DNA from: Streptomyces sp. NBC_01296
GTDB taxonomy: Bacteria > Actinomycetota > Actinomycetes > Streptomycetales > Streptomycetaceae
Direction of reading: 5' to 3'
DNA: 64,000 nucleotides
Assembly (NCBI RefSeq): GCF_035984415.1
Contig: NZ_CP130720.1
Location: 5,766,001 to 5,830,000, forward strand
Shown here: in pieces, positions 6,609 to 15,738 of the stretch
How the letters are laid out: each line of letters opens with the position of its first letter
Numbering within the stretch: the stretch's first letter is position 1
Program-made: the position numbers and the translations under genes
Notes under the pieces: model-generated
What the model was told of the DNA's origin: nothing
Seen by the model: only the letters and a program-made list of their open reading frames with translations
Databases searched by the model: none

Positions 6609-8372
6609 ATGAGCCAGCAGCCTTTTGTCGGTCGCCCCACGCCCATCACGAACGCGACCCACACCCAGAAGACCTCCGGGATGCCGATCCACAAGTACGG
6701 CCGGTACGAGCAGGTCGACATCGCGGACCGCACCTGGCCGGACGCCCGCGTCACCGAGGCCCCCCGCTGGCTCTCCACCGACCTGCGCGACGGCAACCAG
6801 TCGCTGATCGACCCGATGACCCCCGCCCGCAAGCGCGAGATGTTCGACCTGCTGGTGCGCATGGGCTACAAGGAGATCGAGGTCGGCTTCCCGTCCTCCG
6901 GCGAGACCGACTTCGCCTTCGTACGCTCCATCATCGAAGAGGGCGCGATCCCGGACGACGTCACCATCTCCGTCCTGACCCAGGCCCGCGAGGACCTGAT
7001 CGAGCGGACCGTCGAGTCGCTGATCGGCGCCAAGCGCGCCACCGTGCACCTGTACAACGCGACCGCGCCCACCTTCCGCCGGGTCGTCTTCCGCGGCTCC
7101 AAGGAGCAGATCAAGCAGATCGCCGTCGACGGCACCCGCCTGGTCATGGAGTACGCCGACAAGCTGCTGGGCCCGGAGACCACCTTCGGATACCAGTACA
7201 GCCCGGAGATCTTCACGGACACCGAGCTGGACTTCGCCCTGGAGGTCTGCGAGGCCGTCTGCGACGTGTGGCAGCCGTCCGAGGGCCGCGAGATCATCCT
7301 GAACCTGCCCGCCACCGTGGAGCGTTCGACGCCCTCCACCCACGCGGACCGCTTCGAGTGGATGGCCCGCAACCTGACCCGCCGCGAGCACATCTGCATC
7401 TCCGTGCACCCGCACAACGACCGCGGCACCGCCGTCGCCGCCGCCGAGCTGGCCCTGATGGCCGGCGCCGACCGCATCGAGGGCTGCCTGTTCGGGCAGG
7501 GCGAGCGCACCGGCAACGTCGACCTGATCACGCTGGGCATGAACCTGTTCTCCCAGGGCATCGACCCGCAGATCGACTTCTCGCAGATCGACGAGATCCG
7601 CCGCACCAGCGAGTACTGCAACCAGATGGAGGTCCACCCGCGCCACCCCTACGCGGGCGACCTGGTCTACACCGCCTTCTCCGGCTCCCACCAGGACGCC
7701 ATCAAGAAGGGCTTCGACGCCATGGAGGCCGACGCGGCCGCCGCCGGCAAGACCGTCGACGACATCGAGTGGGCGGTCCCGTACCTGCCGATCGACCCGA
7801 AGGACGTCGGCCGCTCCTACGAGGCGGTCATCCGCGTCAACTCGCAGTCCGGCAAGGGCGGCATCGCGTACGTCCTGAAGAACGACCACAAGCTGGACCT
7901 GCCGCGCCGCATGCAGATCGAGTTCTCGCGGATCATCCAGGCCAAGACCGACGCCGAGGGCGGCGAGGTCACGCCGAAGGCGATCTGGGACGTGTTCGCC
8001 GACGAGTACCTGCCCAACCCCGAGAACCCGTGGGGCCGCATCCAGCTGCGCTCGGGCTCGACGGCCACCGACAAGGACGGTACGGACACACTGACCGTCG
8101 AGGCGGTCGTGGACGGCGTGGAAGCGGTCCTGACCGGCACCGGCAACGGCCCGATCTCGGCCTTCTTCGACGCCCTGGCCGGCATCGGCGTCGACGCCCG
8201 CCTGCTGGACTACACCGAGCACACGATGAGCGAGGGCGCCTCCGCCGTGGCCGCCTCGTACATCGAGTGCGTGATCGACGGCCGCGTCCTGTGGGGCATC
8301 GGCATCGACGCCAACACCACCCGCGCCTCCCTGAAGGCGGTCATCTCCGCCGTCAACCGCGCGGGCCGCTGA
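6609..8372 (+). CDS. leuA: 2-isopropylmalate synthase
   Basis: A 587-residue enzyme that condenses acetyl-CoA with 2-ketoisovalerate in the first committed step of leucine synthesis. It is the long actinobacterial type. The catalytic barrel shows LRDGNQSLIDPM, the metal-binding SVHPHNDRGTAVAA and GCLFGQGERTGNVDL. The C-terminal LeuA regulatory domain, which binds leucine for feedback inhibition, lies after about residue 440. The ATG at 6609 follows GCGAGGAG; an earlier in-frame start would add unrelated residues. Expression is probably controlled by the leader peptide and hairpin at 6458-6530. A strong terminator follows. Confidence 0.97.
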   Translation: MSQQPFVGRPTPITNATHTQKTSGMPIHKYGRYEQVDIADRTWPDARVTEAPRWLSTDLRDGNQSLIDPMTPARKREMFDLLVRMGYKEIEVGFPSSGETDFAFVRSIIEEGAIPDDVTISVLTQAREDLIERTVESLIGAKRATVHLYNATAPTFRRVVFRGSKEQIKQIAVDGTRLVMEYADKLLGPETTFGYQYSPEIFTDTELDFALEVCEAVCDVWQPSEGREIILNLPATVERSTPSTHADRFEWMARNLTRREHICISVHPHNDRGTAVAAAELALMAGADRIEGCLFGQGERTGNVDLITLGMNLFSQGIDPQIDFSQIDEIRRTSEYCNQMEVHPRHPYAGDLVYTAFSGSHQDAIKKGFDAMEADAAAAGKTVDDIEWAVPYLPIDPKDVGRSYEAVIRVNSQSGKGGIAYVLKNDHKLDLPRRMQIEFSRIIQAKTDAEGGEVTPKAIWDVFADEYLPNPENPWGRIQLRSGSTATDKDGTDTLTVEAVVDGVEAVLTGTGNGPISAFFDALAGIGVDARLLDYTEHTMSEGASAVAASYIECVIDGRVLWGIGIDANTTRASLKAVISAVNRAGR

Positions 8373-8385
8373 CCGTTCGCACGTG

Positions 8386-8417
8386 AACCCCGCCCCTCCC
8401 TGCGGAGGGGCGGGGTT
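8386..8417. terminator. leuA terminator, perfect 14-bp stem
   Basis: Bases 8386-8399 pair perfectly with 8404-8417 around a CTGC loop, 14 bases after the leuA stop and 16 bases before the end of the convergent SDR gene. The A-T ends make it usable in both directions. Confidence 0.85.
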
Positions 8418-8432
8418 GCGTCGTTCCCGGAT

Positions 8433-9191
8433 TCAGCGGGCCAGGTAGCCGCCGTCCACCGGCAGGATCGCGCCCGTCACGAACGAGGCCGCGTCGGAGG
8501 CCAGGAAGGCGATGACCCGGGCCACCTCCTCCGGCTCGCCGAGCCGGCCCATCGGATGGGCCGCGGAGACCTCCGCCAGGTACTCGGGGCCGCCCGGCTC
8601 GTCCTTGAGCGCCAGCACCCGCTCCGTACGGATGGTGCCGGGGGCCACCGCGTTGACCCGGATCCCGTGCGCCGCCCACTCCACCGCCAGGTGCTTGGTC
8701 AGCCCCGACGCCACGAACTTCGCCGGCCCGTACGCCGCCTGCCGGGCCTGCCCGGCCACCCCCGACACCGAGGACACGCAGACCAGCGCCCCGCCGGGGT
8801 CCGGCTGCGCCAGCATCGCCTCGATGGCGTACTTGCAGGTCAGGAACATCCCCCGACCGTCGATCGCCATGACCCGGTCCCAGTCGTCCGGGCCGGTCTC
8901 CCGTACATCCGAAAGAGGGAGCACTCCGGCGTTCGCCACGGCGACGTCGAGCCGTCCGTACGCCCCGAGCGCGGCCTCGACCATCGCGCGGTTGGCCTCC
9001 GGATCGGCGACGTCACCGGCCACGGTCGTGATGTCGTACCCCTCGGCGGCCAGTTCCGTACGCAGTTCCCCGACGCCGGGGCCATTGATGTCAGCCGCGG
9101 TCACGAGGGCGCCGGAGCGGGCCAGCAGCCGGGCGGTGGCCCGGCCGATCCCGCTCGCCGCGCCCGTGACCAGACAGGATTTGTTGTTCAC
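8433..9191 (-). CDS. SDR family oxidoreductase
   Basis: A 252-residue short-chain dehydrogenase. The cofactor motif is TGAASGIGRAT, with Asp in TAADI favouring NAD(H). NAG is in VANAGVLPL. The catalytic set is Ser in VCVSSVSGV and Tyr/Lys in AAYGPAKFV, and the C-terminus ends ILPVDGGYLA. The start is a GTG at 9191 reading VNNKSCLVTG, with no clear ribosome site, so it may be leaderless. It is convergent with leuA. The substrate cannot be told. Confidence 0.88.
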   Translation of the reverse strand: MNNKSCLVTGAASGIGRATARLLARSGALVTAADINGPGVGELRTELAAEGYDITTVAGDVADPEANRAMVEAALGAYGRLDVAVANAGVLPLSDVRETGPDDWDRVMAIDGRGMFLTCKYAIEAMLAQPDPGGALVCVSSVSGVAGQARQAAYGPAKFVASGLTKHLAVEWAAHGIRVNAVAPGTIRTERVLALKDEPGGPEYLAEVSAAHPMGRLGEPEEVARVIAFLASDAASFVTGAILPVDGGYLAR

Positions 9192-9290
9192 GCGGGCGAG
9201 CGTAGGCAAAACGCGACGTCCGCGGGCGCAGCGGCAGGGATGCAGACCGGCCAACTGCGGGCGGCGGGACATGTTGTCTTGTCACACGAC

Positions 9291-9319
9291 TGACGCATCC
9301 TCACCGATGTGGCTAACAT
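9291..9319 (+). promoter_or_regulatory. candidate promoter of the TerB-like gene
   Basis: TGACGC (9291-9296) and TAACAT (9314-9319) are separated by 17 bases, a fair match to housekeeping -35/-10 elements. They lie in the divergent gap between the SDR gene and the gene starting at 9395. Assigned by eye. Confidence 0.35.
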
Positions 9320-9394
9320 CACGCCAACCCGGCGAAGCTGCCTGGGGTTCCCGCCCGTGCCCGCAGGGCCACGGGGGAGTGACGGAGGTGCGAC

Positions 9395-10090
9395 GTGCTG
9401 CCAGTTCGGGGTGGGGACGGCCGGAAGCTGACGGTCTGGGGCATCCGTACCACCTGGAGCACCGTGGGCGACGGGGAGTTCTTCTGCCCCGACTGCGGTG
9501 GCGACCGCAACTACCGCAGGCGCACCGGGCGCCGCCGGTTCACGGTCCTCGGCGTCCCGCTGCTGCCGCGCGGAGCGGCCGGGCCCGTCATCGAGTGCCA
9601 GGGCTGCCGCGAGCGCTTCGAGACCGAGGTCCTCGACCACCTGACCACCACCCGCTTCTCGGCGCTCCTGCGCGACGCCGCGCACACCGTGACGCTCGCC
9701 GTCCTCGCGGCGGGCGGAACCGCCTCGCGCGGCGCTCTGGAGGCCGCCGTGTCGGCCGTACGGGCGGCGGGCTTCCAGGACTGCACGGAGGAGCAGCTGG
9801 AGTCCCTGGTGGAGGCGCTCGCCACCGACGAGGGCCGGCTCGGTCTGTACGACGGCCCCGAATGCTGCGGCGCCGCGCTGGCGATAGAGCTCCACGAGGC
9901 GCTGGAACCGCTGGCTCCGCACCTGGCCGCGCCCGGGCGCGAATCGATCCTGCTGCAGGGCGCCCGGATCGCCCTCGCGGACGGCCCGTACACCCCCGCC
10001 GAGCGCGAGGTGCTCGCCACGGTGGGCGCCGCGCTGCGAATGGCTTCCGACGACGTGACCCGGCTGCTGTCGGCGGTCCGGGCGCCGTGA
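9395..10090 (+). CDS. zinc-ribbon + TerB-like protein
   Basis: A 231-residue soluble protein. The N-terminal third carries a zinc ribbon with two CxxC pairs (FFCPDCGG and ECQGCRERF). The rest is mostly helical and resembles the TerB/DjlA-like acidic helical domain, with LADGPYTPAEREVLATVGAALRMA near the end. TerB proteins are linked to tellurite resistance and stress, but a real ter operon is absent here. The GTG start follows GGAGG. A hairpin terminator follows, so the gene is probably monocistronic. Confidence 0.75.
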   Translation: MLPVRGGDGRKLTVWGIRTTWSTVGDGEFFCPDCGGDRNYRRRTGRRRFTVLGVPLLPRGAAGPVIECQGCRERFETEVLDHLTTTRFSALLRDAAHTVTLAVLAAGGTASRGALEAAVSAVRAAGFQDCTEEQLESLVEALATDEGRLGLYDGPECCGAALAIELHEALEPLAPHLAAPGRESILLQGARIALADGPYTPAEREVLATVGAALRMASDDVTRLLSAVRAP

Positions 10091-10179
10091 ACGTGACCGA
10101 AACGGCCTCGGTACGGCCTCGGAACGGCCTCGGAACGCCTTCGCCGGGGTAACGATCCGGCCTCGTGCGACTGAAACCG

Positions 10180-10208
10180 CCCCCCTTCACACGCTGCGTG
10201 AAGGGGGG
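10180..10208 (+). terminator. terminator of the TerB-like gene, 11-bp perfect stem
   Basis: Bases 10180-10190 pair perfectly with 10198-10208 around a 7-base loop, starting 89 bases after the stop codon. It has C and G runs rather than a T-run, as in many Streptomyces terminators. Confidence 0.7.
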
Positions 10209-10565
10209 ATTCGTGCGTTCCGGCCCCGGCCGTCCGCCCATTGGACACCCGTACGGACCTGTGACCTGCACGGACGGGCTTCGAGGCCACCGGCTTTACG
10301 CCCTTGCGGAGACATCCGCCACTGGAGATACCTACAGATCTGACATCCCCAGGCGTCAACACTTTGTGGAAGTCCACGATATCTGTGAGCACCCCCACAG
10401 GCGTTCAATTCCGGTCACACGACGAGACGCCGCCAGTAACACAGCGGGGCTTCGATTCACGTGAACGCACTGACAACCCTGGCGGATCAACGGGATACCG
10501 ACCCACTTCGCCCAGGGATAACCAGATTCCTCTCGTTTACCTACCTCTTGAAGGGCAAGGCAGAG
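10209..10565 (+). other. upstream region of the permease gene
   Basis: About 357 bases with no convincing gene. The sequence is less GC-biased than its surroundings. A GTG at 10461 would extend the permease by 35 residues, but the extension looks non-coding and lacks a ribosome site. I see no riboswitch that I can name. Promoter elements probably lie here but are not clear by eye. Confidence 0.5.
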
Positions 10566-12110
10566 ATGGCACGTGTCGCCGCCCGGCTCACCGAAAGCGG
10601 AGAGCCCAGCACGCACCCGGTCGACGAGGTGCTCCCCCTCCCCAAGCTCGCGCTGTACGGCTTCCAGCACGTACTCGCGTTCTACGCCGGTGCGGTGATC
10701 GTCCCGATCATCGTGGGCGGTGCCCTCGGCCTGACCACCGAGCAGTTGGTCTACCTGATCAACGCCGACCTGTTCACCTGCGGTATCGCCTCGATCATCC
10801 AGGCGTTCGGCGTCGGCCGGATCGGCGCGCGCCTGCCGCTCATCCAGGGCGTCACCTTCACCGCGGTCTCCCCGATGATCGCCATCGGGCTCGGAGCCGG
10901 CGGCGGGACGGCTGGCCTGCTGGTCATCTACGGCGCGGTCATCACGGCCGGCATCGCCACCTTCGCCTTCGCCTGGCTGCCCCCCAAGGCCTTCCGTACG
11001 GTCATGCGGCTCTTCCCGCCGGTCGTCACCGGCACGGTGATCACCGTCCTCGGCATCGTGCTGATCCCCGTCGGCCTCAACGACGCCGCGGGCGGCGTCG
11101 GCAGCCCCGGCTTCGGCGACCCGAAGAACTTCGCGTACGCCGGCGGCACGATGCTCTTCATCCTCGTCCTGATGAAGCTCGGCAAGCCCTTCCTCTCGAG
11201 CATCTCCATCCTGCTCGGCCTGGTCGGCGGCACCGCCGTCGCCTTCCTGCTCGGCGACGCCAAGTTCGGCGACGTGAGCAACTCGAACTGGATCGGCATC
11301 ACCACCCCGTTCCACTACGGAGCACCGAAGTTCGCCTGGTTCCCGATCCTGCTGATGCTCATCGTCATGCTGATCACCATGGTCGAGACCACCGGTGACA
11401 CCTACGCCGTCGGCGACATCGTCGGCAAGGAGATCGACAGCGAGACCGTGGCCCGCGCGCTGCGCGCCGACGGCGCCGCGACCGCCCTCGGCGGTGTCCT
11501 CAACTCCTTCCCGTACGTGGCCTTCGCCGAGAACGTCGGCCTGGTCCGCATGACCAAGGTCAAGAGCCGGTTCGTCGTGGTCGCCGCGGGCGTCTTCATG
11601 ATCGTGCTCGGGCTGATCCCGAAGGCCGCCGCGATCGTGGCCGCGGTCCCGCACGGGGTGCTCGGCGGCGCGGCGACGGTGATGTTCGCGATGGTGGCCC
11701 TTGCGGGCATCCAGACCCTGGCCAAGGTCGACCTCAAGGAGGAGAAGAACGCGCTGGTCGTGGGTGTCTCCCTGGCCTTCGCGCTGCTCCCCGCGACCGT
11801 CCCGGTGCTCTTCAAGGACCACATGAACGCGGACCTGTCCTCGCTGCTCAACAGCGGTGTGACGCTCGGTGCCACGGCCGCGATCGTGCTCAACCTGATC
11901 TTCAACGGCCTGGCCAAGGACGATGCGCACCAGACCCCCCAGGCCGAGCTGCCCGCCCAGGCGGCGGCCGCACCGGATGCGGCGCCCGAGGCGAAGGCGG
12001 CGGGTGAGGCCGAGACGGTGGCCGAGGCCACGGTCGGCGCCGCCGTGACCGCCGTCGCCGCCGGAGCACCGAAGGCGGACGCGGACGACGAGGCCGCGCC
12101 CGCCTCCTGA
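10566..12110 (+). CDS. NCS2 nucleobase:cation symporter (xanthine/urate type)
   Basis: A 514-residue inner membrane permease of the NCS2 family, with about 14 predicted membrane segments. It carries the family motif IQGVTFTAVSPMIAIGLG and, in TM8, VETTGDTYAVG. An acidic residue followed by TTGD there is typical of xanthine/urate permeases rather than uracil carriers. The last 60 or so residues are an Ala/Glu-rich cytoplasmic tail. The ATG at 10566 follows AAGGGCAAGGCAGAG. No purine catabolism genes are adjacent. Exact substrate within the oxidised purines is inferred. Confidence 0.88.
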   Translation: MARVAARLTESGEPSTHPVDEVLPLPKLALYGFQHVLAFYAGAVIVPIIVGGALGLTTEQLVYLINADLFTCGIASIIQAFGVGRIGARLPLIQGVTFTAVSPMIAIGLGAGGGTAGLLVIYGAVITAGIATFAFAWLPPKAFRTVMRLFPPVVTGTVITVLGIVLIPVGLNDAAGGVGSPGFGDPKNFAYAGGTMLFILVLMKLGKPFLSSISILLGLVGGTAVAFLLGDAKFGDVSNSNWIGITTPFHYGAPKFAWFPILLMLIVMLITMVETTGDTYAVGDIVGKEIDSETVARALRADGAATALGGVLNSFPYVAFAENVGLVRMTKVKSRFVVVAAGVFMIVLGLIPKAAAIVAAVPHGVLGGAATVMFAMVALAGIQTLAKVDLKEEKNALVVGVSLAFALLPATVPVLFKDHMNADLSSLLNSGVTLGATAAIVLNLIFNGLAKDDAHQTPQAELPAQAAAAPDAAPEAKAAGEAETVAEATVGAAVTAVAAGAPKADADDEAAPAS

Positions 12111-12120
12111 CCCTCCCAAG

Positions 12121-12170
12121 GGCGGAAGGCCCTCCGTCCGGACCCGGGTCCGGACGGAGGGCCTTCCGCC
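12121..12170. terminator. perfect 50-bp palindrome, bidirectional terminator
   Basis: Bases 12121-12145 are the exact reverse complement of 12146-12170, giving a 25-bp stem with no extra loop bases. It starts 10 bases after the permease stop and ends 26 bases before recO. It is exceptionally long and perfect for an intergenic hairpin. Confidence 0.85.
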
Positions 12171-12196
12171 GTCCCGGCACAGGCGACAATGGGCGC

Positions 12197-12943
12197 ATGA
12201 GTCTGTTCCGCGACGACGGCATCGTGCTGCGCACCCAGAAGCTGGGTGAGGCGGACCGCATCATCACGCTGCTGACCCGGGGCCACGGACGGGTGCGGGC
12301 CGTGGCCCGCGGGGTGCGCCGGACGAAGTCCAAGTTCGGCGCCGGGCTGGAACCTTTCTCCCACGCCGACGTGCAGTTCTTCGCCCGGGGCAGCGAGCTG
12401 ATCGGCCGCAGCCTCCCACTGTGCACCCAGACCGAGATCATCGCTCCGTACGGCAACGGCATCGTCATCGACTACGGCCGCTACACCGCCGGCACCGCGA
12501 TGCTGGAGACCGCCGAGCGGTTCACCGAGAACGAGGGCGAGCCCGCCGTACAGCAGTACCTGCTGCTGATCGGCGCCCTGCGCACGCTCTCGCGCGGGGA
12601 GCACGAGCCGAACCTCATCCTCGACGCGTTCCTGCTGCGCTCGCTCGCCGTCAACGGCTACGCGCCCAGCTTCACGGACTGCGCGAAGTGCGGGATCCAC
12701 GGCCCCAACCGGCACTTCTCCGTCGCCGCGGGCGGGGTCGTCTGCGGGGACTGCCGGGTGGCCGGCAGCGTCGTACCCTCGTCTGAGTCCATCGCCCTGC
12801 TCAGTGCGCTGCTGACGGGCGACTGGGGGCATGCGGACGCCTGCGAGGCGCGGTACGTGCGGGAGGGCAGCGGGCTGGTCTCCGCCTATTTGCACTGGCA
12901 TCTGGAGCGCGGGCTACGCTCCCTGCGATACGTCGAGAAATAG
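12197..12943 (+). CDS. recO: DNA repair protein RecO
   Basis: A 248-residue recombination mediator that works with RecR to load RecA on SSB-coated DNA and anneals strands. The N-terminal OB fold reads FRDDGIVLRTQKLGEADRIITLLTR. A zinc-finger segment follows: C-x2-C in TDCAKCGIHG and C-x2-C in VCGDCRV. The helical C-terminus closes with HLERGLRSLRYVEK. Length and motifs match the family. uppS begins 11 bases later, the conserved actinobacterial recO-uppS pair. Confidence 0.96.
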   Translation: MSLFRDDGIVLRTQKLGEADRIITLLTRGHGRVRAVARGVRRTKSKFGAGLEPFSHADVQFFARGSELIGRSLPLCTQTEIIAPYGNGIVIDYGRYTAGTAMLETAERFTENEGEPAVQQYLLLIGALRTLSRGEHEPNLILDAFLLRSLAVNGYAPSFTDCAKCGIHGPNRHFSVAAGGVVCGDCRVAGSVVPSSESIALLSALLTGDWGHADACEARYVREGSGLVSAYLHWHLERGLRSLRYVEK

Positions 12944-12954
12944 GAGCTGGGCAC

Positions 12955-13776
12955 ATGGCACGACGCGGGATTCTGGGACGCTCTCGCCGGGAGTACAAGG
13001 TTCCCGAGCCGCACCCGTCCGGTGAGCGCCCGCCGAAGATCCCCGGCGAGCTCGTCCCGAACCACGTCGCGGTGGTCATGGACGGCAACGGCCGCTGGGC
13101 CAAGGAGCGCGGCCTGCCGCGCACCGAGGGCCACAAGGTCGGCGAGGGCGTCGTACTCGACGTGCTCAAGGGCTGCCTGGAGATGGGCGTCAAGAACCTC
13201 TCCCTGTACGCCTTCTCGACGGAGAACTGGAAGCGCTCGCCCGACGAGGTCCGCTTCCTGATGAACTTCAACCGCGACGTCATCCGGCGCCGCCGCGACG
13301 AGATGAACGAGCTGGGCATCCGCATCCGCTGGGTCGGCCGCATGCCGAAGATGTGGAAGTCGGTCGTCCAGGAGCTCCAGGTCGCCCAGGAGCAGACCGT
13401 CGACAACGACGCGATGACCTTGTACTTCTGCGTGAACTACGGCGGCCGTGCGGAGATCGCGGACGCGGCGCAGGCGATCGCGCGGGACGTGGCCGCGGGC
13501 CGGCTGGACCCGTCGAAGGTCAACGAGAAGACCTTCGCGAAGTACATGTACTACCCGGACATGCCGGACGTGGACCTGTTCCTGCGGCCGAGCGGCGAGC
13601 AGCGCACCTCCAACTACCTGCTCTGGCAGAGCGCGTACGCCGAGATGGTCTTCCAGGACGTGCTGTGGCCGGACTTCGACCGCCGCAACCTGTGGGCGGC
13701 CTGCCTGGAGTACGCCCAGCGCGACCGCCGCTTCGGCGGCGCCGTCCCGAACCAGGCGGAGCCGGGCCGGTCCTGA
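12955..13776 (+). CDS. uppS: isoprenyl transferase (undecaprenyl diphosphate synthase type)
   Basis: A 273-residue cis-prenyltransferase that extends short prenyl diphosphates to the lipid carrier of cell wall synthesis. It shows the catalytic HVAVVMDGNGRWAKERGLPR, then LSLYAFSTENWKR, and the C-terminal LFLRPSGEQRTSNYLLWQSAYAE. The ATG at 12955 follows AGGAGCTGGGCAC. It is co-transcribed with recO. Streptomyces have more than one such enzyme; chain length cannot be read from sequence alone. Confidence 0.95.
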   Translation: MARRGILGRSRREYKVPEPHPSGERPPKIPGELVPNHVAVVMDGNGRWAKERGLPRTEGHKVGEGVVLDVLKGCLEMGVKNLSLYAFSTENWKRSPDEVRFLMNFNRDVIRRRRDEMNELGIRIRWVGRMPKMWKSVVQELQVAQEQTVDNDAMTLYFCVNYGGRAEIADAAQAIARDVAAGRLDPSKVNEKTFAKYMYYPDMPDVDLFLRPSGEQRTSNYLLWQSAYAEMVFQDVLWPDFDRRNLWAACLEYAQRDRRFGGAVPNQAEPGRS

Positions 13777-13846
13777 CCGCGGGTGCGGTCGGCCCCGTGC
13801 GAAAGACCGTCGCGGGGGATGTGCCGCGGCTATAGGGTCCGCTGTC

Positions 13847-14377
13847 ATGGACATGGACGGGGAACAGGTGCCGGTACGGCTCGTCTACCGGATCACCACG
13901 GCGGACGTCGCGCAGGCGCTCCGGGCGCGTGACGCCCGGGTGCCCGCGGGGCGCCGCAAGCGGACGCTGACGGTCGGCTTCGGGGCGCTGCTGCTGGGCT
14001 TCGGGGGGCTGGCGCTGATGGGCGACGGCCCCCTCGTCAAGCCGCTGGTCACGGCCGGGGCCGGGCTCCTGATGCTCGTACTCGCGCTGCTCGGCCCGCA
14101 GCTCACGGCGCGGGCCTTCGCGGGGCTGCTGGCGAAGGCGGGCGAGACCACGGCGGTGGTGGACGCCACCGGCCTGCAGGTGAGCACCGCCGACACGCAG
14201 ACGCGCATCAACTGGGCCGCGCAGCCGCTGTACACGGAGACGGCCGACACCTTCGTCACGCTCAGCGTCGCCAAGCGGGCGGTGGCGATGACGATCCTGC
14301 CCAAGCGCGGGGCCGCGGACCCGGCGGACATCGACCGCCTCCGGGCGGTCCTCGACCGCAACCTGCAGAGGCTCTAG
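13847..14377 (+). CDS. YcxB-like membrane protein
   Basis: A 176-residue protein. An N-terminal soluble stretch (VRLVYRITTADVAQALRAR) precedes two adjacent membrane helices at about residues 45-85 (VGFGALLLGFGGLALM and VTAGAGLLMLVLALLG). A C-terminal beta-rich domain ends ILPKRGAADPADIDRLRAVLDRNL. This is the layout of YcxB-type proteins of unknown function. The start could be ATG 13847 or 13853. Its TAG stop shares the bases CTAG with the stop of the convergent zur gene. Confidence 0.7.
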   Translation: MDMDGEQVPVRLVYRITTADVAQALRARDARVPAGRRKRTLTVGFGALLLGFGGLALMGDGPLVKPLVTAGAGLLMLVLALLGPQLTARAFAGLLAKAGETTAVVDATGLQVSTADTQTRINWAAQPLYTETADTFVTLSVAKRAVAMTILPKRGAADPADIDRLRAVLDRNLQRL

Positions 14378-14820
14378 GCGGGGGCCTGGCCGGCGGCCGC
14401 GGCTGCGCAGTCGGCGCAGGTGCCGAAGATCTCCACGGTGTGGGCGACGTTCACGAAGCCGTGCTCCGCCGCGATCGACTCCGCCCACTTCTCCACCGCA
14501 GGACCCTCCACCTCGACGGCCTTGCCGCACTTGCGGCAGACCAGGTGATGGTGGTGGTCCCCGGTGGAGCAGCGCCGGTAGACCGACTCGCCGTCGCTGG
14601 TGCGCAGCACGTCGACCTCGCCGGCGTCGGCGAGCGACTGGAGGGTGCGGTACACGGTCGTCAGGCCGACGGAGTCACCGCGGTGCTTGAGCATGTCGTG
14701 CAGCTCCTGGGCGCTGCGGAACTCGTCCACCTGGTCCAGCGCCGCCGCCACGGCTGCCCGCTGCCGGGTGGATCGTCCTCGTACTGGCGCGGTATTCATC
14801 TCGCCAGGCGCAGTCGCCAC
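14374..14820 (-). CDS. zur: zinc uptake regulator Zur (Fur family)
   Basis: A 148-residue Fur-family repressor. The winged helix includes QELHDMLKHRGDSVGLTTVYRTLQSLADAGEVD; metal sites include STGDHHHHLVCRKCGKAVEVEG and the structural zinc pair FGTCADCAA. Zur with bound zinc represses zinc uptake genes. It is the last gene of the leftward znuA-znuC-znuB-zur cluster, 51 bases after znuB. I chose the GTG at 14820 because GAGGAGG lies 7-8 bases upstream; an internal ATG at 14799 is the alternative. The zinc-uptake context separates it from Fur and Nur paralogues. Confidence 0.93.
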   Translation of the reverse strand: MATAPGEMNTAPVRGRSTRQRAAVAAALDQVDEFRSAQELHDMLKHRGDSVGLTTVYRTLQSLADAGEVDVLRTSDGESVYRRCSTGDHHHHLVCRKCGKAVEVEGPAVEKWAESIAAEHGFVNVAHTVEIFGTCADCAAAAAGQAPA

Positions 14821-14871
14821 CGGTTCCTCCTCGTATCGGCCTCGGCCCATTGTGCCAGGCGGCCGACTCTC

Positions 14872-15738
14872 TCAGACCTTCACATCATCGCGCGTGCAGA
14901 CCTCTTCGGCGGCGCGGGCCGCATTCGCCCGGCGCCGGGCCAGCGGGGTGGACAGTGCGGTCATCACCATGAAGACGCCGATGGCGAGCAGCACGATGGT
15001 GCCGCCGGAGGGGGCGTCGATGTAGTACGTCGCGACCGTGCCGGAGAGCGAGACCAGCACGCCGATCACCATGGCCACCGACAGGGTGGCGGTGAACCCG
15101 CGGGTGACGCGCTGCGCCGCCGCGACCGGGATCACCATCATGGCGCTGACCAGCAGCAGGCCGACGATCCGCATGGCCACGGTGACGGTGACGGCGGCGG
15201 TGACCGCGATCAGCAGGTTCAGGAAGCGCACCGGCAGGCCGGTGACCCGGGCGAACTCCTCGTCCTGGCAGACGGCGAACAGCTGGCGGCGCAGGCCGAG
15301 GGTGACGGCGATCACGAACGCCGCGAGGATCACGACCGCGGTGACGTCCTCGGCGGAGACCGTGGTGATCGAGCCGAAGAGGTAGCTGGTCAGATTGGCC
15401 GTGGAACCGCCCGGCGCCAGGTTGATGATCATCACGCCGCCGGCCAGGCCGCCGTAGAACAGCATGGCGAGCGCGATGTCGCCGCTGGTTTTGCCGCGGG
15501 AGCGGATCAGCTCCATGCCGACCGCGCCGATGACCGCGACCAGGGTCGCCATCCACACCGGGCTCGTGTTGAGCAGGAAGCCGAGCGCGACACCGGTCAT
15601 GGCCACGTGTCCGATGCCGTCGCCCATGACGGCCTGGCGGCGCTGCACGAGGTACGTGCCGATCGCCGGGGCGGTGACGCCGACCAGGACGGCCGCGAGG
15701 AGGGCCCGCTGCATGAAGGCGTAGGTGAGGAGGTCCAT
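14872..15738 (-). CDS. znuB: zinc ABC transporter permease ZnuB
   Basis: A 288-residue ABC-3 family integral membrane permease with about eight predicted helices. It begins MDLLTYAFMQRALLAAVLVG and carries the conserved YLVQRRQAVMGDGIGHVAMTGVA segment that contacts the ATPase. It forms the channel of the high-affinity zinc importer. Its start overlaps the stop of znuC by one base, so the two are translationally coupled. The zur neighbour supports zinc over manganese. Confidence 0.94.
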   Translation of the reverse strand: MDLLTYAFMQRALLAAVLVGVTAPAIGTYLVQRRQAVMGDGIGHVAMTGVALGFLLNTSPVWMATLVAVIGAVGMELIRSRGKTSGDIALAMLFYGGLAGGVMIINLAPGGSTANLTSYLFGSITTVSAEDVTAVVILAAFVIAVTLGLRRQLFAVCQDEEFARVTGLPVRFLNLLIAVTAAVTVTVAMRIVGLLLVSAMMVIPVAAAQRVTRGFTATLSVAMVIGVLVSLSGTVATYYIDAPSGGTIVLLAIGVFMVMTALSTPLARRRANAARAAEEVCTRDDVKV

